Positions 48,156-57,032 of a stretch of DNA of 64,000 bases are shown here, one piece after another; the first letter of the stretch is position 1, and every line of letters starts with the position of its first letter. The translations under genes and the position numbers were made by a program. The stretch lies in NCBI GenBank assembly GCA_023412495.1, contig JAEYNP010000059.1:8812-72811 (forward strand). The letters run 5' to 3'. The notes beneath the pieces are model-generated. The model saw only the letters and a list, made by a program, of their open reading frames with translations, did not search any database and had not been told where the DNA came from. This stretch comes from Pseudomonadota bacterium (GTDB lineage: Bacteria; Desulfobacterota; Desulfobulbia; Desulfobulbales; Desulfocapsaceae).

Positions 48156-48947
48156 ATGAACTCAGAACAATACGCGGAAGAAATCAAACATACCAGAGCG
48201 GATATCGACGAAACCCTCCACACGCTGGAAGATAGATTATCTGCGAGGGAGCTATGGGAGCAGGCGATAAGGTGGAGCGAAGGGGCCCGGGATTTTTCAG
48301 CCAATCTCGGCAGGATGGTCCGGGAAAACCCTATTCCCTCGGCACTGATGGGAATCAGCCTGCTATGGTTCATGGCCTCCGGCGCGAGCCGACAGGCCGA
48401 AAGAGCGGATATATCCGGAATAAAAAGTAAAATGCGAGGCAAGTATGCCGAAGCACGAGGCAAATATGCCGAAGCGAAATCCACGGTCAGCGAGACCACA
48501 GCGGAAGCGGGTGAGAGAGCCAGGGCCTTTACCGAGGATCTCAGGCACCGCGGCGAGCATCTTCGCGAGGATCTCAGACATCGCGGTGAGCATCTGCGGG
48601 AGCAGGGGCAGGAGTGGAAGCAAAAACTGCAGGCAGGTGGCGCCGATCTGAGCGCACGGCCGGTGCTGCTTTCCGCCCTTGGACTGGCAGTGGGTGCCCT
48701 GGTCGCCATGAGCCTGCCGGTGAGCCGGAAGGAGGAAGAGATTATCGGTGAACGCGGCAGGGAGATGTACCGCAAAACCTCAGAAGTTGTCGGGGAACAG
48801 GTTGAGCGTGGCAAGGAGGCCGCGGCCGCGGCGACGGAAGCCGCCCGGGAGAAATATATGGGAGAAGAGCCCTACACGGAGGGCGGAAAAGACTGGACGG
48901 GGGCAACGGAGAAAAGGCCCGACGATTTTCGGGAAACGCCCCATTGA
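48156..48947 (+). CDS. DUF3618 protein (long) with tandem repeats
   Basis: A 263-residue protein from the ATG at 48156 (MNSEQYAEEIKHTRADIDETLHTLED) after AAGGAGGAATT. DUF3618 region about 1-75, then a membrane helix (NPIPSALMGISLLWFMASG). A repeat tract follows: GKYAEARGKYAEAK, then two copies of EDLRHRGEHLR (nucleotides 48534-48566 and 48567-48599, 33 nt each). A second membrane helix (PVLLSALGLAVGALVAMSLPV) and an acidic/Ala-rich tail end it. It differs from the short paralogue at 45920 by this whole C-terminal part. Confidence 0.85.
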   Translation: MNSEQYAEEIKHTRADIDETLHTLEDRLSARELWEQAIRWSEGARDFSANLGRMVRENPIPSALMGISLLWFMASGASRQAERADISGIKSKMRGKYAEARGKYAEAKSTVSETTAEAGERARAFTEDLRHRGEHLREDLRHRGEHLREQGQEWKQKLQAGGADLSARPVLLSALGLAVGALVAMSLPVSRKEEEIIGERGREMYRKTSEVVGEQVERGKEAAAAATEAAREKYMGEEPYTEGGKDWTGATEKRPDDFRETPH

Positions 48948-48973
48948 TAGCTTTCAATGACAAGAGGTGACTG

Positions 48974-49840
48974 ATGGTAGGTGAAAAAAAACCGCAACAC
49001 CTGGAAAAGCGGCAGCAGAAGCAACCGGGGGAAGAGGCGAGAATGCGCGTTCAGCCCGAGGCGGAGGACCAAAGCTACCGTGGATCGGGCAAACTCGCCG
49101 GCAAGGTGGCCCTGGTCACCGGCGGGGACAGCGGCATCGGCCGGGCGGTGAGTATCCTTTTTGCCAAGGAAGGCGCCGATGTGGCTATCGTCTACCTCGA
49201 CGAACATGAAGATGCCGAAGATACCCGGTTGCGGGTGGAAGGCATCGGCCGAAGGTGCCTGGTCTTTGCCGGAGATCTCGGCGATTCTCGCTTCTGCCGT
49301 CAGGCGGTCGAGAGAACGGTCGAGACCTTCGGCGGGCTCGATATCCTGGTCAACAACGCCGCCGAGCAGCATGCCTACGACTCCATCATGGAGGTGACGC
49401 CCGAGGCCCTGCAGCGGACCTTTGCCACCAACATCTTCGCCATGTTCTACTTCGTCCAGGCGGCTCTGCCCCACCTGGAAAAACGGCAGGGGGTCATCAT
49501 CAACTCCACCTCGATCACCGCCTATGAGGGTCATCCCACGCTGATCCCCTATGCCTGCACCAAGGGGGCCATCACCGTCTTCACCCGGTCGCTGGCCATC
49601 AGCCTGGCCGAAAAAGGCATCAGGGTCAACGCCGTGGCGCCAGGTCCGGTCTGGACACCGCTCATCCCCGCCAGCTTCAGCGAAGAAAAGATGGCCAGGT
49701 TCGGCGAAGACACCCTGCTGGGCAGATCCGGCCAACCGGTGGAGATCGCCCCCAGCTATCTGTTCCTGGCCGGCGCCGACTCTTCCTACATGACCGGTCA
49801 GGTCCTGCACCCGAACGGCGGGCGGATCGTCAACGGCTGA
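48974..49840 (+). CDS. YghA-like short-chain dehydrogenase
   Basis: A 288-residue NAD(P)-dependent oxidoreductase of the SDR family. The cofactor motif is TGGDSGIGRA, with NNAAEQ and the catalytic Y-x3-K in YACTKG. A long hydrophilic N-terminus (HLEKRQQKQPGEEARM) is typical of the YghA/general-stress-39 group. The substrate is unknown. It follows the DUF3618 gene by 26 nt, in the same operon. Confidence 0.9.
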   Translation: MVGEKKPQHLEKRQQKQPGEEARMRVQPEAEDQSYRGSGKLAGKVALVTGGDSGIGRAVSILFAKEGADVAIVYLDEHEDAEDTRLRVEGIGRRCLVFAGDLGDSRFCRQAVERTVETFGGLDILVNNAAEQHAYDSIMEVTPEALQRTFATNIFAMFYFVQAALPHLEKRQGVIINSTSITAYEGHPTLIPYACTKGAITVFTRSLAISLAEKGIRVNAVAPGPVWTPLIPASFSEEKMARFGEDTLLGRSGQPVEIAPSYLFLAGADSSYMTGQVLHPNGGRIVNG

Positions 49841-49923
49841 TGGGCTTTTTCCAGAGTCCATCTCCACAAGTTGGAGCACTTTTTACGACTTTATCAAACG
49901 GTTGAGAAAGGGGAAAACGAGGC

Positions 49924-50916
49924 ATGCCATTCCGAAGCACGCCGCCACCGGGAGCAAAAGGGCGACAGGACGAGAAGCACGGCCGCACGGCGGAACATCC
50001 GGCAAAGATTCCGGCCAGGGGATGGAAGGATATCCTGATGCGGATCGGCGAGCAGATGGATGCCAACCATCTCTCCATTACCGCGGCGGGGATCGCCTAT
50101 TTTGCCTTCCTGGCGATCTTCCCCGCCCTCGCCGCCCTGGTCTCGCTTTACGGCCTGTTCTCCGACCCCATGATGGTCCAGAAGCAGCTCGCGGCGGTGA
50201 AATCGATCATGCCCCACGAAGCCTACGCAATCATCGAGAACCAGCTGCACAAGATCGCCATCCAGCCTCAATCCAGTCTCGGCATCGGTTTCGCCAGCGG
50301 CCTGCTGCTCACCCTCTTCAGCGCCAATAAGGGTGTCAAGACCATGATCGAGGCTATGAATATCGTCTATAATGAGCAGGAGAAGAGAGGCTTCTTGAAA
50401 CTCAATCTGCTCTCCCTCTTCTACACCTTCGTCATGATCCTGATGATCGTCGTCAGCATTATCAGCATCGTCATCGCCCCGGCCGTCCTGGCATTCCTGC
50501 CGGTACCCGAGTTCGTCGACGCCCTGGTCAAGTACCTGCCGTGGCCGTTTCTTGGGGTGATGGTCGTCATGCTGCTCAATTTCACCTATTATTACTTCCC
50601 CAACCGCAGACGGGCAAAGTGGCGGTGGATCACCTATGGATCGGCCCTGGCGGCCCTCGTCTGGATTCTGGCCTCGGTTGGATTTTCATATTATGTCAGA
50701 AATTTCGGCAACTTCAATGAAACATACGGGTCGGTCGGGGCGGTGGTTGTGCTGATGATGTGGTTTTACATCTCCGCCTTCATCGTCCTCCTGGGCGGCG
50801 CCCTGAACGCCGAGACGGAGCATCAGACAGCAGTCGACAGCACCAGGGGCACCCCCAAACCCCTGGGCAAAAGAGGCGCCTATATGGCCGACGACGTGGG
50901 GGACAAGAAGAAATGA
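49924..50916 (+). CDS. YihY/BrkB-family membrane protein
   Basis: A 330-residue multi-helix inner-membrane protein. The signature is ITAAGIAYFAFLAIFPALAALVSLYGLFSDP, then ANKGVKTMIEAMNIVYNEQEKRGFLKLN and GSVGAVVVLMMWFYISAFIVLLGGALNAETE. This is the YihY/UPF0761 (BrkB) family, without ribonuclease activity of its own. Function unclear. Its stop overlaps the start of the EEP gene (ATGA). Confidence 0.93.
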   Translation: MPFRSTPPPGAKGRQDEKHGRTAEHPAKIPARGWKDILMRIGEQMDANHLSITAAGIAYFAFLAIFPALAALVSLYGLFSDPMMVQKQLAAVKSIMPHEAYAIIENQLHKIAIQPQSSLGIGFASGLLLTLFSANKGVKTMIEAMNIVYNEQEKRGFLKLNLLSLFYTFVMILMIVVSIISIVIAPAVLAFLPVPEFVDALVKYLPWPFLGVMVVMLLNFTYYYFPNRRRAKWRWITYGSALAALVWILASVGFSYYVRNFGNFNETYGSVGAVVVLMMWFYISAFIVLLGGALNAETEHQTAVDSTRGTPKPLGKRGAYMADDVGDKKK

Positions 50917-52061
50917 GCGCCGAAGGCGAGGAAGAATTCGCGCCGCCTGGAAACCCGGAAATTATGGAGCTTGCCTTCCTCACCGCAACCGTCGCCCTGG
51001 TCATTCCTACCCTGCTGCCCATGCTGCGGCTGCAGGCATGGTGGGTGCGCTCTTTCGATTTCCCCCGGCTGCAGCTGTCCTTTCTCCTGCTTTTGCTTCT
51101 GGTTCTCGAATCGCTCGCGCTCGACTGGCGGGAACCGCAGACGGCGGTCCTGGCCGCCCTCGGCGCTTCCTGTCTTGGCTATCAGGCCTGGTGGATTCTG
51201 CCTTACACGAGACTTTACCCGGTGGATGTGAAATCAGCCGGAGACCGGGATCATCCGGCCAGGGTCCGCATCATGACCGCCAATGTCCTGGCCTCGAATC
51301 GCAATGCCAGGGATCTACTGGAGATTGTCCGAAGGTTCCGTCCGGACATCCTGGTGACCCTGGAATCAAATGCCTGGTGGCAGGACCAGCTGGACGAACT
51401 GAAGGGCGAATACCCCCACGCCATAAAGTGTCCGCGAGAAAATCTGTACGGTATGCATGTCTATTCACGCCTCGTTCTCAAGAACAGCCGTGTCGAGTAT
51501 CTGGTGGCAGCGCATATCCCCTCGATACATACCCTGGTGCTGCTGCCGTCCGGAGATGAGGTGCGGGTCCATTTTCTCCATCCTGAACCGCCCGCGCCGC
51601 AATACAAGACCGATTCCTCGGAGCGTGATGTTGAACTGTTGCTGGTAGCCAAGAGTGTGGCCAAAACCGACACCCCGACTATCGTCACCGGCGACCTGAA
51701 CGACGTGGGCTGGTCGAAGACCACACGGTTGTTCCGAAAGATCAGCGGCCTGCTCGATCCCCGGGTGGGCCGGGGCATGTTCAACACCTTTCATGCCGGT
51801 CACTGGTTTCTGCGATGGCCGCTCGATCATCTGTTCCACAGCAGCCATTTCATCCTGGCGGAGATCCGCCGGCTTCCGGCCTTCGGTTCCGATCATTTCC
51901 CTCTGCTGGCCGAACTGTCGCTGGAACACCACAGGCGGGGCCGGCAGGAGCGTCTGCCGTTAGACCGCCGGGATCTGCAGATGGTTCAAAGAAAAGCGCA
52001 GGAAGAGAGCGTCACCGACAGGAAGGTCCCCGAGCAGGATATTACCCAGTTAAAAAAATGA
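50913..52061 (+). CDS. Endonuclease/exonuclease/phosphatase-family protein with membrane helices
   Basis: A 382-residue protein from the ATG at 50913 (MSAEGEEEF), overlapping the YihY stop. N-terminal helices (MELAFLTATVALVIPTLLPML; LSFLLLLLLVLESLAL; AVLAALGASCLGYQAWWIL) anchor it. The C-terminal EEP fold has IMTANVLASNRNARDLLEIVRRFRPDILVTLE, TIVTGDLNDVGWS and the terminal GSDHFPLLAEL metal/catalytic motif. Substrate unknown; relatives act on nucleic acids or phosphoesters, and membrane-tethered forms are common. It is operonic with YihY and the DUF2892 gene. Confidence 0.88.
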   Translation: MSAEGEEEFAPPGNPEIMELAFLTATVALVIPTLLPMLRLQAWWVRSFDFPRLQLSFLLLLLLVLESLALDWREPQTAVLAALGASCLGYQAWWILPYTRLYPVDVKSAGDRDHPARVRIMTANVLASNRNARDLLEIVRRFRPDILVTLESNAWWQDQLDELKGEYPHAIKCPRENLYGMHVYSRLVLKNSRVEYLVAAHIPSIHTLVLLPSGDEVRVHFLHPEPPAPQYKTDSSERDVELLLVAKSVAKTDTPTIVTGDLNDVGWSKTTRLFRKISGLLDPRVGRGMFNTFHAGHWFLRWPLDHLFHSSHFILAEIRRLPAFGSDHFPLLAELSLEHHRRGRQERLPLDRRDLQMVQRKAQEESVTDRKVPEQDITQLKK

Positions 52062-52086
52062 CGTCTTTAACGAAAGGAGAACGCTC

Positions 52087-52611
52087 ATGAACCAAACGAA
52101 ATCAATGACTGTTCCGGAAATCTTCACCTTCGAACAGAAGAAGAACGTCGAAAAAGTGATACCTCCCACGGCCTATCGAGTCACAAGGCATACTCCGGGT
52201 CAGGTCCGGGAACGGATTCGGTTGTGCACCGTGGAAAACATCGCCCGGTCCATTTCATCGCCGGAGACCATCGACTCCCGCCTGAAGGCTCTCGACCGGG
52301 AGTGGGATATCGAACGCGTGCTGGAGCTGAACGCCTCGCTGCTGGCCCTGACCGGCGTGGTCCTCGGAAGGTTCGTCAACCGGAAATGGCTCTATCTGTC
52401 CATGGGTGTGACCGGTTTTCTCGCCCAGCACGCCGTGCAGGGCTGGTGCCCGCCGGTGCCGGTCCTGAGGCGCCTGGGGGTCAGAACCTGCCGGGAGATC
52501 GAGCAGGAGCGCAACGCCCTCAAGATGATCCGCGGCGACACCACCTATGTCCCGGAGAGCATCGACCCCCGAAGCCAGGCGGAGGAACTGCTGGCTATTC
52601 AGGAGCGGTAA
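52087..52611 (+). CDS. DUF2892-like membrane protein
   Basis: A 174-residue protein after AAAGGAGAACGCTC. The N-terminal half (about 1-85) is hydrophilic, with EIFTFEQKKNVEKVIPPTAYRVTRHTPGQVRERI; the C-terminal half matches DUF2892 (NIERVLELNASLLALTGVVLGRFVNRKWLYLSMGVTGFLAQHAVQGWCPPVPVLRRLGVRTCREIEQERNALK has the usual GWCP and LGVRT). Two weak membrane helices. Last gene of the rightward envelope block. Confidence 0.8.
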   Translation: MNQTKSMTVPEIFTFEQKKNVEKVIPPTAYRVTRHTPGQVRERIRLCTVENIARSISSPETIDSRLKALDREWDIERVLELNASLLALTGVVLGRFVNRKWLYLSMGVTGFLAQHAVQGWCPPVPVLRRLGVRTCREIEQERNALKMIRGDTTYVPESIDPRSQAEELLAIQER

Positions 52612-52655
52612 GAGACCTGAATGTTTTCTCGTCGAAACCAGATCGGTCACGATTT

Positions 52656-53789
52656 TCAGTCGCCTTTCAACGATTGGCTTTCAGAACCTTCAAGAAAAAG
52701 CGCGATGCCCTCCAGCGAGTCAACCGACTGGCAGATGATCTTTGCCGTCACCAGCAACGGCACCGCCAAGAGGGCTCCGACATACCCCCACATCCAGCCC
52801 CAAATTATTATGGAGATAAAAATAATCAGCGGGTTCAGGGAAAAACGGCGGCCCAGGATGATCGGTGTAACAAATTGTCCTTCCACCGAGGTGATAAGCA
52901 GGAAAACCGAAGGCGGCAGCAGGATATGCCACAGGGGATCGAAAGTCAAAACAGAGACAATAGCAATGCATATTGCGGTGATGACCGCACCTATATAAGG
53001 AGCGAAATTGAGCACACAGGCCATGGTCCCCCACAGCACCGGGTTGGGAAGCCCCAGCACTGCCATCGCCGCCGCAATGACCGCTCCCAAACAGATGTTG
53101 ATGATTGCAACAGTAAAAAGATACCTGGAGATTTGCTGCTGGATCGACTCTCCCAGATTCAGCGGGCAATGCCGATGTGCCAGTCGTGATATAAGGCGGA
53201 CGAGGTATCGGGCTACATCCTCACCGCTGAACAACAGGAAATAGAGCAGTATGATTGACAGCACAACGAAGGCAAGGATGTTCGGCGCGGCCATAAAAAC
53301 TGTTTCCAACAACTTCTTCCCCTTAGCCTGTTCTACTACTACCTGGCTCTCCTTTTTGTCGAATTCCGCCAGGTCTTCCACTTTTTCCACGGCCTTCCGC
53401 ATCTGATTGATCGAACTCTTTATCTTTTGCAGCTTCTTTTCTATGACCCGCATTGCTTGAGGGGATTTTGCCACCCATTCTTCGGCAGGATCCGACAGGC
53501 CAATGACAATGCCGGTGAAAGTCCCGGCAATAAAAAGAACCACAAGGGCCGCTCCAATCCTTTTGGAAATATGCAGTCGGGTGAGGAAGTTTACGACAGG
53601 CGCAAAGAGCAGGCTCAGCATAACGGCAAGTGTGATTGGCATGAGAATGGCGGCGGCATACTTCAGCACGAACAACAGGAGGAGCAGCAGGATCATCAAG
53701 AGAACAGGATCTCTTCCGGCGAGAAATTCATACTGGTGCTTCTTTTCGTCGGGATCTGAACAGGCAGGTGTTTTCGGATTATCTTCCAT
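52656..53789 (-). CDS. AI-2E family permease (2)
   Basis: A 377-residue AI-2E/UPF0118 membrane protein on the minus strand. Helices include LMILLLLLLFVLKYAAAILMPITLAVMLSLLFAP and FAPYIGAVITAICIAIVSVLTF; a charged loop (KLQKIKSSINQMRKAVEKVEDLAEFDKKESQ) lies in the middle. It is a paralogue of the permease at 38047, but longer with a hydrophilic N-terminus (MEDNPKTPACSDPDEKK). The substrate is unknown. It faces the DUF2892 gene. Confidence 0.9.
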   Translation of the reverse strand: MEDNPKTPACSDPDEKKHQYEFLAGRDPVLLMILLLLLLFVLKYAAAILMPITLAVMLSLLFAPVVNFLTRLHISKRIGAALVVLFIAGTFTGIVIGLSDPAEEWVAKSPQAMRVIEKKLQKIKSSINQMRKAVEKVEDLAEFDKKESQVVVEQAKGKKLLETVFMAAPNILAFVVLSIILLYFLLFSGEDVARYLVRLISRLAHRHCPLNLGESIQQQISRYLFTVAIINICLGAVIAAAMAVLGLPNPVLWGTMACVLNFAPYIGAVITAICIAIVSVLTFDPLWHILLPPSVFLLITSVEGQFVTPIILGRRFSLNPLIIFISIIIWGWMWGYVGALLAVPLLVTAKIICQSVDSLEGIALFLEGSESQSLKGD

Positions 53790-54172
53790 TGGGCGGACCG
53801 GTTTACTTTTTTTGGAAGTCGCCGCAATCTCTTTGGCGAAACGGTGCTACCGGATATATTCCCCCGATATCACACTAAATTCAATTCCGCACACTCCCTT
53901 TCACGACAATAAGCGGGGTCAAAATAATCTTTGCGCCGACACAGGACGTCCCGGGGCAGCAGGACATGCTGCGCTTATATTACGCTAGGGAGTTGCCGCG
54001 GGTGAATCGACTTTCAAGATAGAGGAACTGGCTAGTGAAATTACGTTTCATCAATCCCGGAACTGGCAACTGCTGAAAACTTTCTTAAGGATTGCAGGAT
54101 GTGCAGTGGCAAGTGTCACGAAAAAACGTCCACTCCCGACGGCAAGAGGAATCGGATGAAACAGCACGATTT
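53790..54172. other. Intergenic region
   Basis: 383 nt between the permease start and the phasin-like stop, both leftward. It must carry the permease promoter. I could not identify a promoter, terminator or gene with confidence. Confidence 0.4.
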
Positions 54173-54514
54173 TCAGCTAATTTTTTTCTTCTTGAGCCGG
54201 CGAGCGTTGGCCGACAGGGTTGTTCTTACCGGTTGCAACGTTTTTCGCTGAAGCTGCAACATCTTTTCTGCCGATGGCAATTTGCCGTAGGGTAATTGTG
54301 CAAGGTTCATAGCCAGTATCATGTAGGACTGACCGAAGGCTAACAATTTTTCGCTGAGCATGTTGTTGAATTCGAACCACTTACCCGGATTCCACATCAT
54401 CGCGGGGTCGGACGCCATACTCTGCAGCAACGGAAGACGGTAGTTGAGCACTGCTGCGGTATCCATTGCCATCTTGCAGTACTGAAAATAAGCATTGAGA
54501 AAAGGATTGAACAT
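54173..54514 (-). CDS. Phasin-like small protein
   Basis: A 113-residue protein from the ATG at 54514 (MFNPFLNAYF), which has GGAGACAATC upstream; a second ATG 4 codons further has no such site. The pattern (MDTAAVLNYRLPLLQSMASDP, FEFNNMLSEKLLAFGQSYMIL, SANARRLKKKK) resembles phasin-type helical proteins that coat polyhydroxyalkanoate granules. No pha genes are in this window, so the role is tentative. The C-terminus is strongly basic. Confidence 0.6.
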   Translation of the reverse strand: MFNPFLNAYFQYCKMAMDTAAVLNYRLPLLQSMASDPAMMWNPGKWFEFNNMLSEKLLAFGQSYMILAMNLAQLPYGKLPSAEKMLQLQRKTLQPVRTTLSANARRLKKKKIS

Positions 54515-54944
54515 GATTGTCTCCATGATTTATATGTTATTGTTTTTACGACAATTCTCTCGAATAGCTCTTGAAGATCCTTGAATCGCGCCTGTTTTCA
54601 TAACGCGTGTGGTAAACAGTAATGGTTGTCAGGCTAAAATGTCGATAAAATTTTTAACCGCCGGAGAACTGTTACTGTTGCAAGTATCAGCAAAAGTGCA
54701 TGGAGTGGATATTGATATATTTTCCTGATTCACCTGAACAAGAAAGCAGGGCCAAGATTCGCCTGACAGTTGATGCCAGGGTAGCGATGATACGTGGCCG
54801 ATGAACTCGCATGCAGATCCATCAAGATCTTACTGCGGATGAATGGGCAAAAAAGTTTGGTGGCACATCCGTTCGCTTCGAGCATGCCGTTTTCTCCGGT
54901 ACAACGGCTATTCCATTGTACCGACGTCCATCTTGGGCTCTCGA
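54515..54944. other. Intergenic region
   Basis: 430 nt between the phasin-like gene and the SRPBCC gene (both leftward). It should hold the phasin-like promoter. Open frames exist opposite the SRPBCC gene but have no motif. Nothing further supported. Confidence 0.4.
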
Positions 54945-55373
54945 TCAGCCGAGGGCTTCATGCAGATTATCCAATACGCATTTCCAGCCACCTTCATGGC
55001 CCGCTCGCGCTTCCTCATCGATGAATCTGATGTGAGACAGCGAAAGCTTTGTCTTGTTATCGGCTATCTTGGTGAAATTCAACGTCACCGTGCTGTTGTC
55101 GGCGACGGAGTAGTCGGATACCCAGGTAAAAACCAGCCTGTCGGGACGGTTGATCTCCAAGTACGTGCCGGTGTGCGGTATTTTTTTATCACCAAGACGC
55201 ATGACAAAGGTGAAGCGCCCCCCTTCGCGAGGATCGATTTCCACTTCACTCTCGGGCATTTCCGGCATCCCCCTCATAAATCGGGACAGCGTTTTCGGGT
55301 CGAGCCATGCATCGAATACCTTTTCGATGGAGGCATTGATGACCTTGTCTATATTCACCGTAAGCTCAGTCAT
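54945..55373 (-). CDS. SRPBCC (AHSA1-type) protein
   Basis: A 142-residue START/Bet v1-like protein of the AHSA1 group. It begins MTELTVNIDKVINASIEKVFDAWLDPKTLSRFM, typical for the family, with EVDIDPREGGRFTF-like strand and PDRLVFTWVSDYS. It forms a ligand-binding cavity; ligand unknown. Its start overlaps the ArsR-type regulator stop (ATGA), so the two are one operon, a frequent pairing in which the regulator controls the SRPBCC gene. Confidence 0.9.
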   Translation of the reverse strand: MTELTVNIDKVINASIEKVFDAWLDPKTLSRFMRGMPEMPESEVEIDPREGGRFTFVMRLGDKKIPHTGTYLEINRPDRLVFTWVSDYSVADNSTVTLNFTKIADNKTKLSLSHIRFIDEEARAGHEGGWKCVLDNLHEALG

Positions 55374-55711
55374 TTTGAGTCCCCCTTTTTCATTGTTTCA
55401 TCGAGTTTTTCCAGGCGTAATTCCCAGATCGATTTCAGCTCCTTGAACCAGGCTTCCACCAATTTTACCCGGTCCGGTTTCGCCTCGATCCAGTGCGTCC
55501 TGCCGATGGTCCTTCGTGTCACCAACCCAGCTTTTTCCAATATTTTTATATGCTTGGATATGGCATTGAGTGACATGTCGTAATGATCGGCGAGGTCGGT
55601 AACACGACTGGGACCTTGCTGGCACAGTTCGGTCAAGAGAGAGCGACGTGTAGTATCACTCACAGCCTTGAGTATTTCCGAAAGAATTTTGTCGTTCTCA
55701 TATTCAACCAT
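55370..55711 (-). CDS. ArsR-family regulator
   Basis: A 113-residue winged-helix repressor. The HTH is in RRSLLTELCQQGPSRVTDLADHYDMSLNAISKHIKILEKAGLV with a typical C-terminal wing (EAKPDRVKLVEAWFKELKSIWE). There are no metal-binding Cys pairs as in ArsR/SmtB sensors, so it may sense something else. The ATG begins only 7 nt after the predicted -10 box, so the mRNA is probably leaderless. Two inverted repeats overlapping the promoter are likely its own operators. Confidence 0.9.
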   Translation of the reverse strand: MVEYENDKILSEILKAVSDTTRRSLLTELCQQGPSRVTDLADHYDMSLNAISKHIKILEKAGLVTRRTIGRTHWIEAKPDRVKLVEAWFKELKSIWELRLEKLDETMKKGDSK

Positions 55712-55758
55712 AAAGTTGAATATAACTCAGGGCCATCGATTGTCAACCAAATGGTTGA
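55701..55758 (-). promoter_or_regulatory. ArsR operon promoter with two operators
   Basis: Minus-strand -35 TTGACA (plus 55741-55746), 16-nt spacer, -10 TATATT (plus 55719-55724). Operator 1 is TATTCAAC-6-GTTGAATA (55701-55722), spanning the -10 box and ATG. Operator 2 is TCAACC-4-GGTTGA (55743-55758), overlapping the -35 box. Both share the TCAAC/GTTGA half-site, so autorepression is likely. Confidence 0.8.
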
Positions 55759-55911
55759 ATGAGTGCCAGCGAGGTCTGGACAATCCCCTCCGTCACGCCT
55801 ACCTTGGTGAGAGTGGCTCTCATTCCTCGTTCGAAAAAAGGATGTTGGGGAGCTTCAGGACGCAAGGGAGCATTGGATGTGCGCCTGGAGCGATCAACGA
55901 CAGATAAGACG

Positions 55912-56781
55912 ATGGCTGAAAAAATCAAAACGCTCGTCATTGCCGGGATACTGGCGACAGCCCTGGCGGTGACCGGCTGCAAGTAGAAGGATTCGGCTGG
56001 CGGCTCGCCCCCCGCTGCCAATCCGGAGGTGGCCAGGACGACGCTCCCCAGTTCAAGCTGGATATCGATGATGTGCGGGCCGGAGCCCATGGCGTATCGC
56101 TCGCCGAAATAAACAGTGTCCTCACCACGGCGTGGGGAAGCTCGTACGTCAACAATTTCATCCAGAACGGCCGAATAAAGAAGGTGTACCTGCAGTCGGA
56201 CCCCAGGTACCGGATGCTGCCGGATGAAAACATGCCGGCGCCCAGGCCCCGGCTCTGTACGCCATCTCGCTGCTGGTGGTTTTCCTCAGCGTGGCCGCCT
56301 TGTATGAAAGCTGGACCGTTCCCTTCGTCAATCTGCTGATGCTGCCGCTGGGGCTGATGGGGGCGGTCATGGCGGTGACTCTGCGGGGACTGCCGAACGA
56401 TGTCTACCTCCAGATCGGACTTCTCACCACGGTGGGGCTTTCCACCAAGCCATCCTGATCATTCAATTCATCAAGACGCAACTGCAGCAGGGTCATGAAT
56501 TGGTGGAGGCGACACTCACGGCGGTAAAAATCCGGCTTCGCCCGGTTATCATGACCTCGCTCGCGTTCTTCTTCGGCACTCTGCCGCTCGCGCTCACCAA
56601 AGGAGCCGGCGCCGGGGCGCAGAACGCAATCGGCACCGCCGTCACCGGTGGATTGCTTTCGGCCACTTTCATCGATCTGCTCTTTATTCCGTTTTTCTTT
56701 GTCCTGATCTCGCGGCTGTTCGGGAAGAAGGCGCGGAAACCGGTCGAGGAATCATCGGCGCCGGAAGATGTCAGGGGTTAA
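55912..56781 (+). pseudogene. Decayed RND efflux genes (adaptor + pump)
   Basis: Remains of a tripartite efflux system. The first part (ATG 55912) codes a lipoprotein signal peptide ending LAVTGC, then a TAG stop at 55984-55986 just after CK. The same frame continues KDSAGGSPPAANP, so an adaptor gene has lost its ATG-proximal frame and most of its length. From 56038 an AcrB-like pump fragment follows (DDAPQFKLDIDDV...AWGSSYVNNF). It changes frame near 56240 ([23 protein letters not shown]) and again near 56450, where about 4 nt are missing before AILIIQFIK. It ends in frame at 56781. At least 80-100 residues of the pump between the segments are missing. Confidence 0.85.
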
Positions 56782-56880
56782 GTGACATGATGTCAACCAA
56801 ATCACCTTGCTGCCTGCGGATGTACTTCCCGTCGCCCCAGATAATCCCGGTTCTGCCCCCGTTTCGATCAGTGGCCTTTA

Positions 56881-56920
56881 TTGCAACCGACATAAGATGT
56901 GCCTCCTATGTCGGTTACAA
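56881..56920. repeat. 14-bp inverted repeat
   Basis: TTGCAACCGACATA and TATGTCGGTTACAA form a 14-bp stem with one mismatch and a 12-nt loop. It lies 100 nt past the RND remnants and may be a terminator, REP palindrome or the end of a lost mobile element. No T-run. Confidence 0.5.
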
Positions 56921-57032
56921 TTTCTGGGACAATCCTATACAGCAGCGGTATCAATTTCTTTTCTTGAAAAATTCTGGGCGTTGCTGATTTGGTCAGCAGC
57001 ATTCCATATCTGTCGTACCTGCCAGGAGCCCT

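Noticed and set aside
54843..55583. Rightward frame opposite the SRPBCC and ArsR genes
   Set aside because: It is antisense to two well-defined genes.
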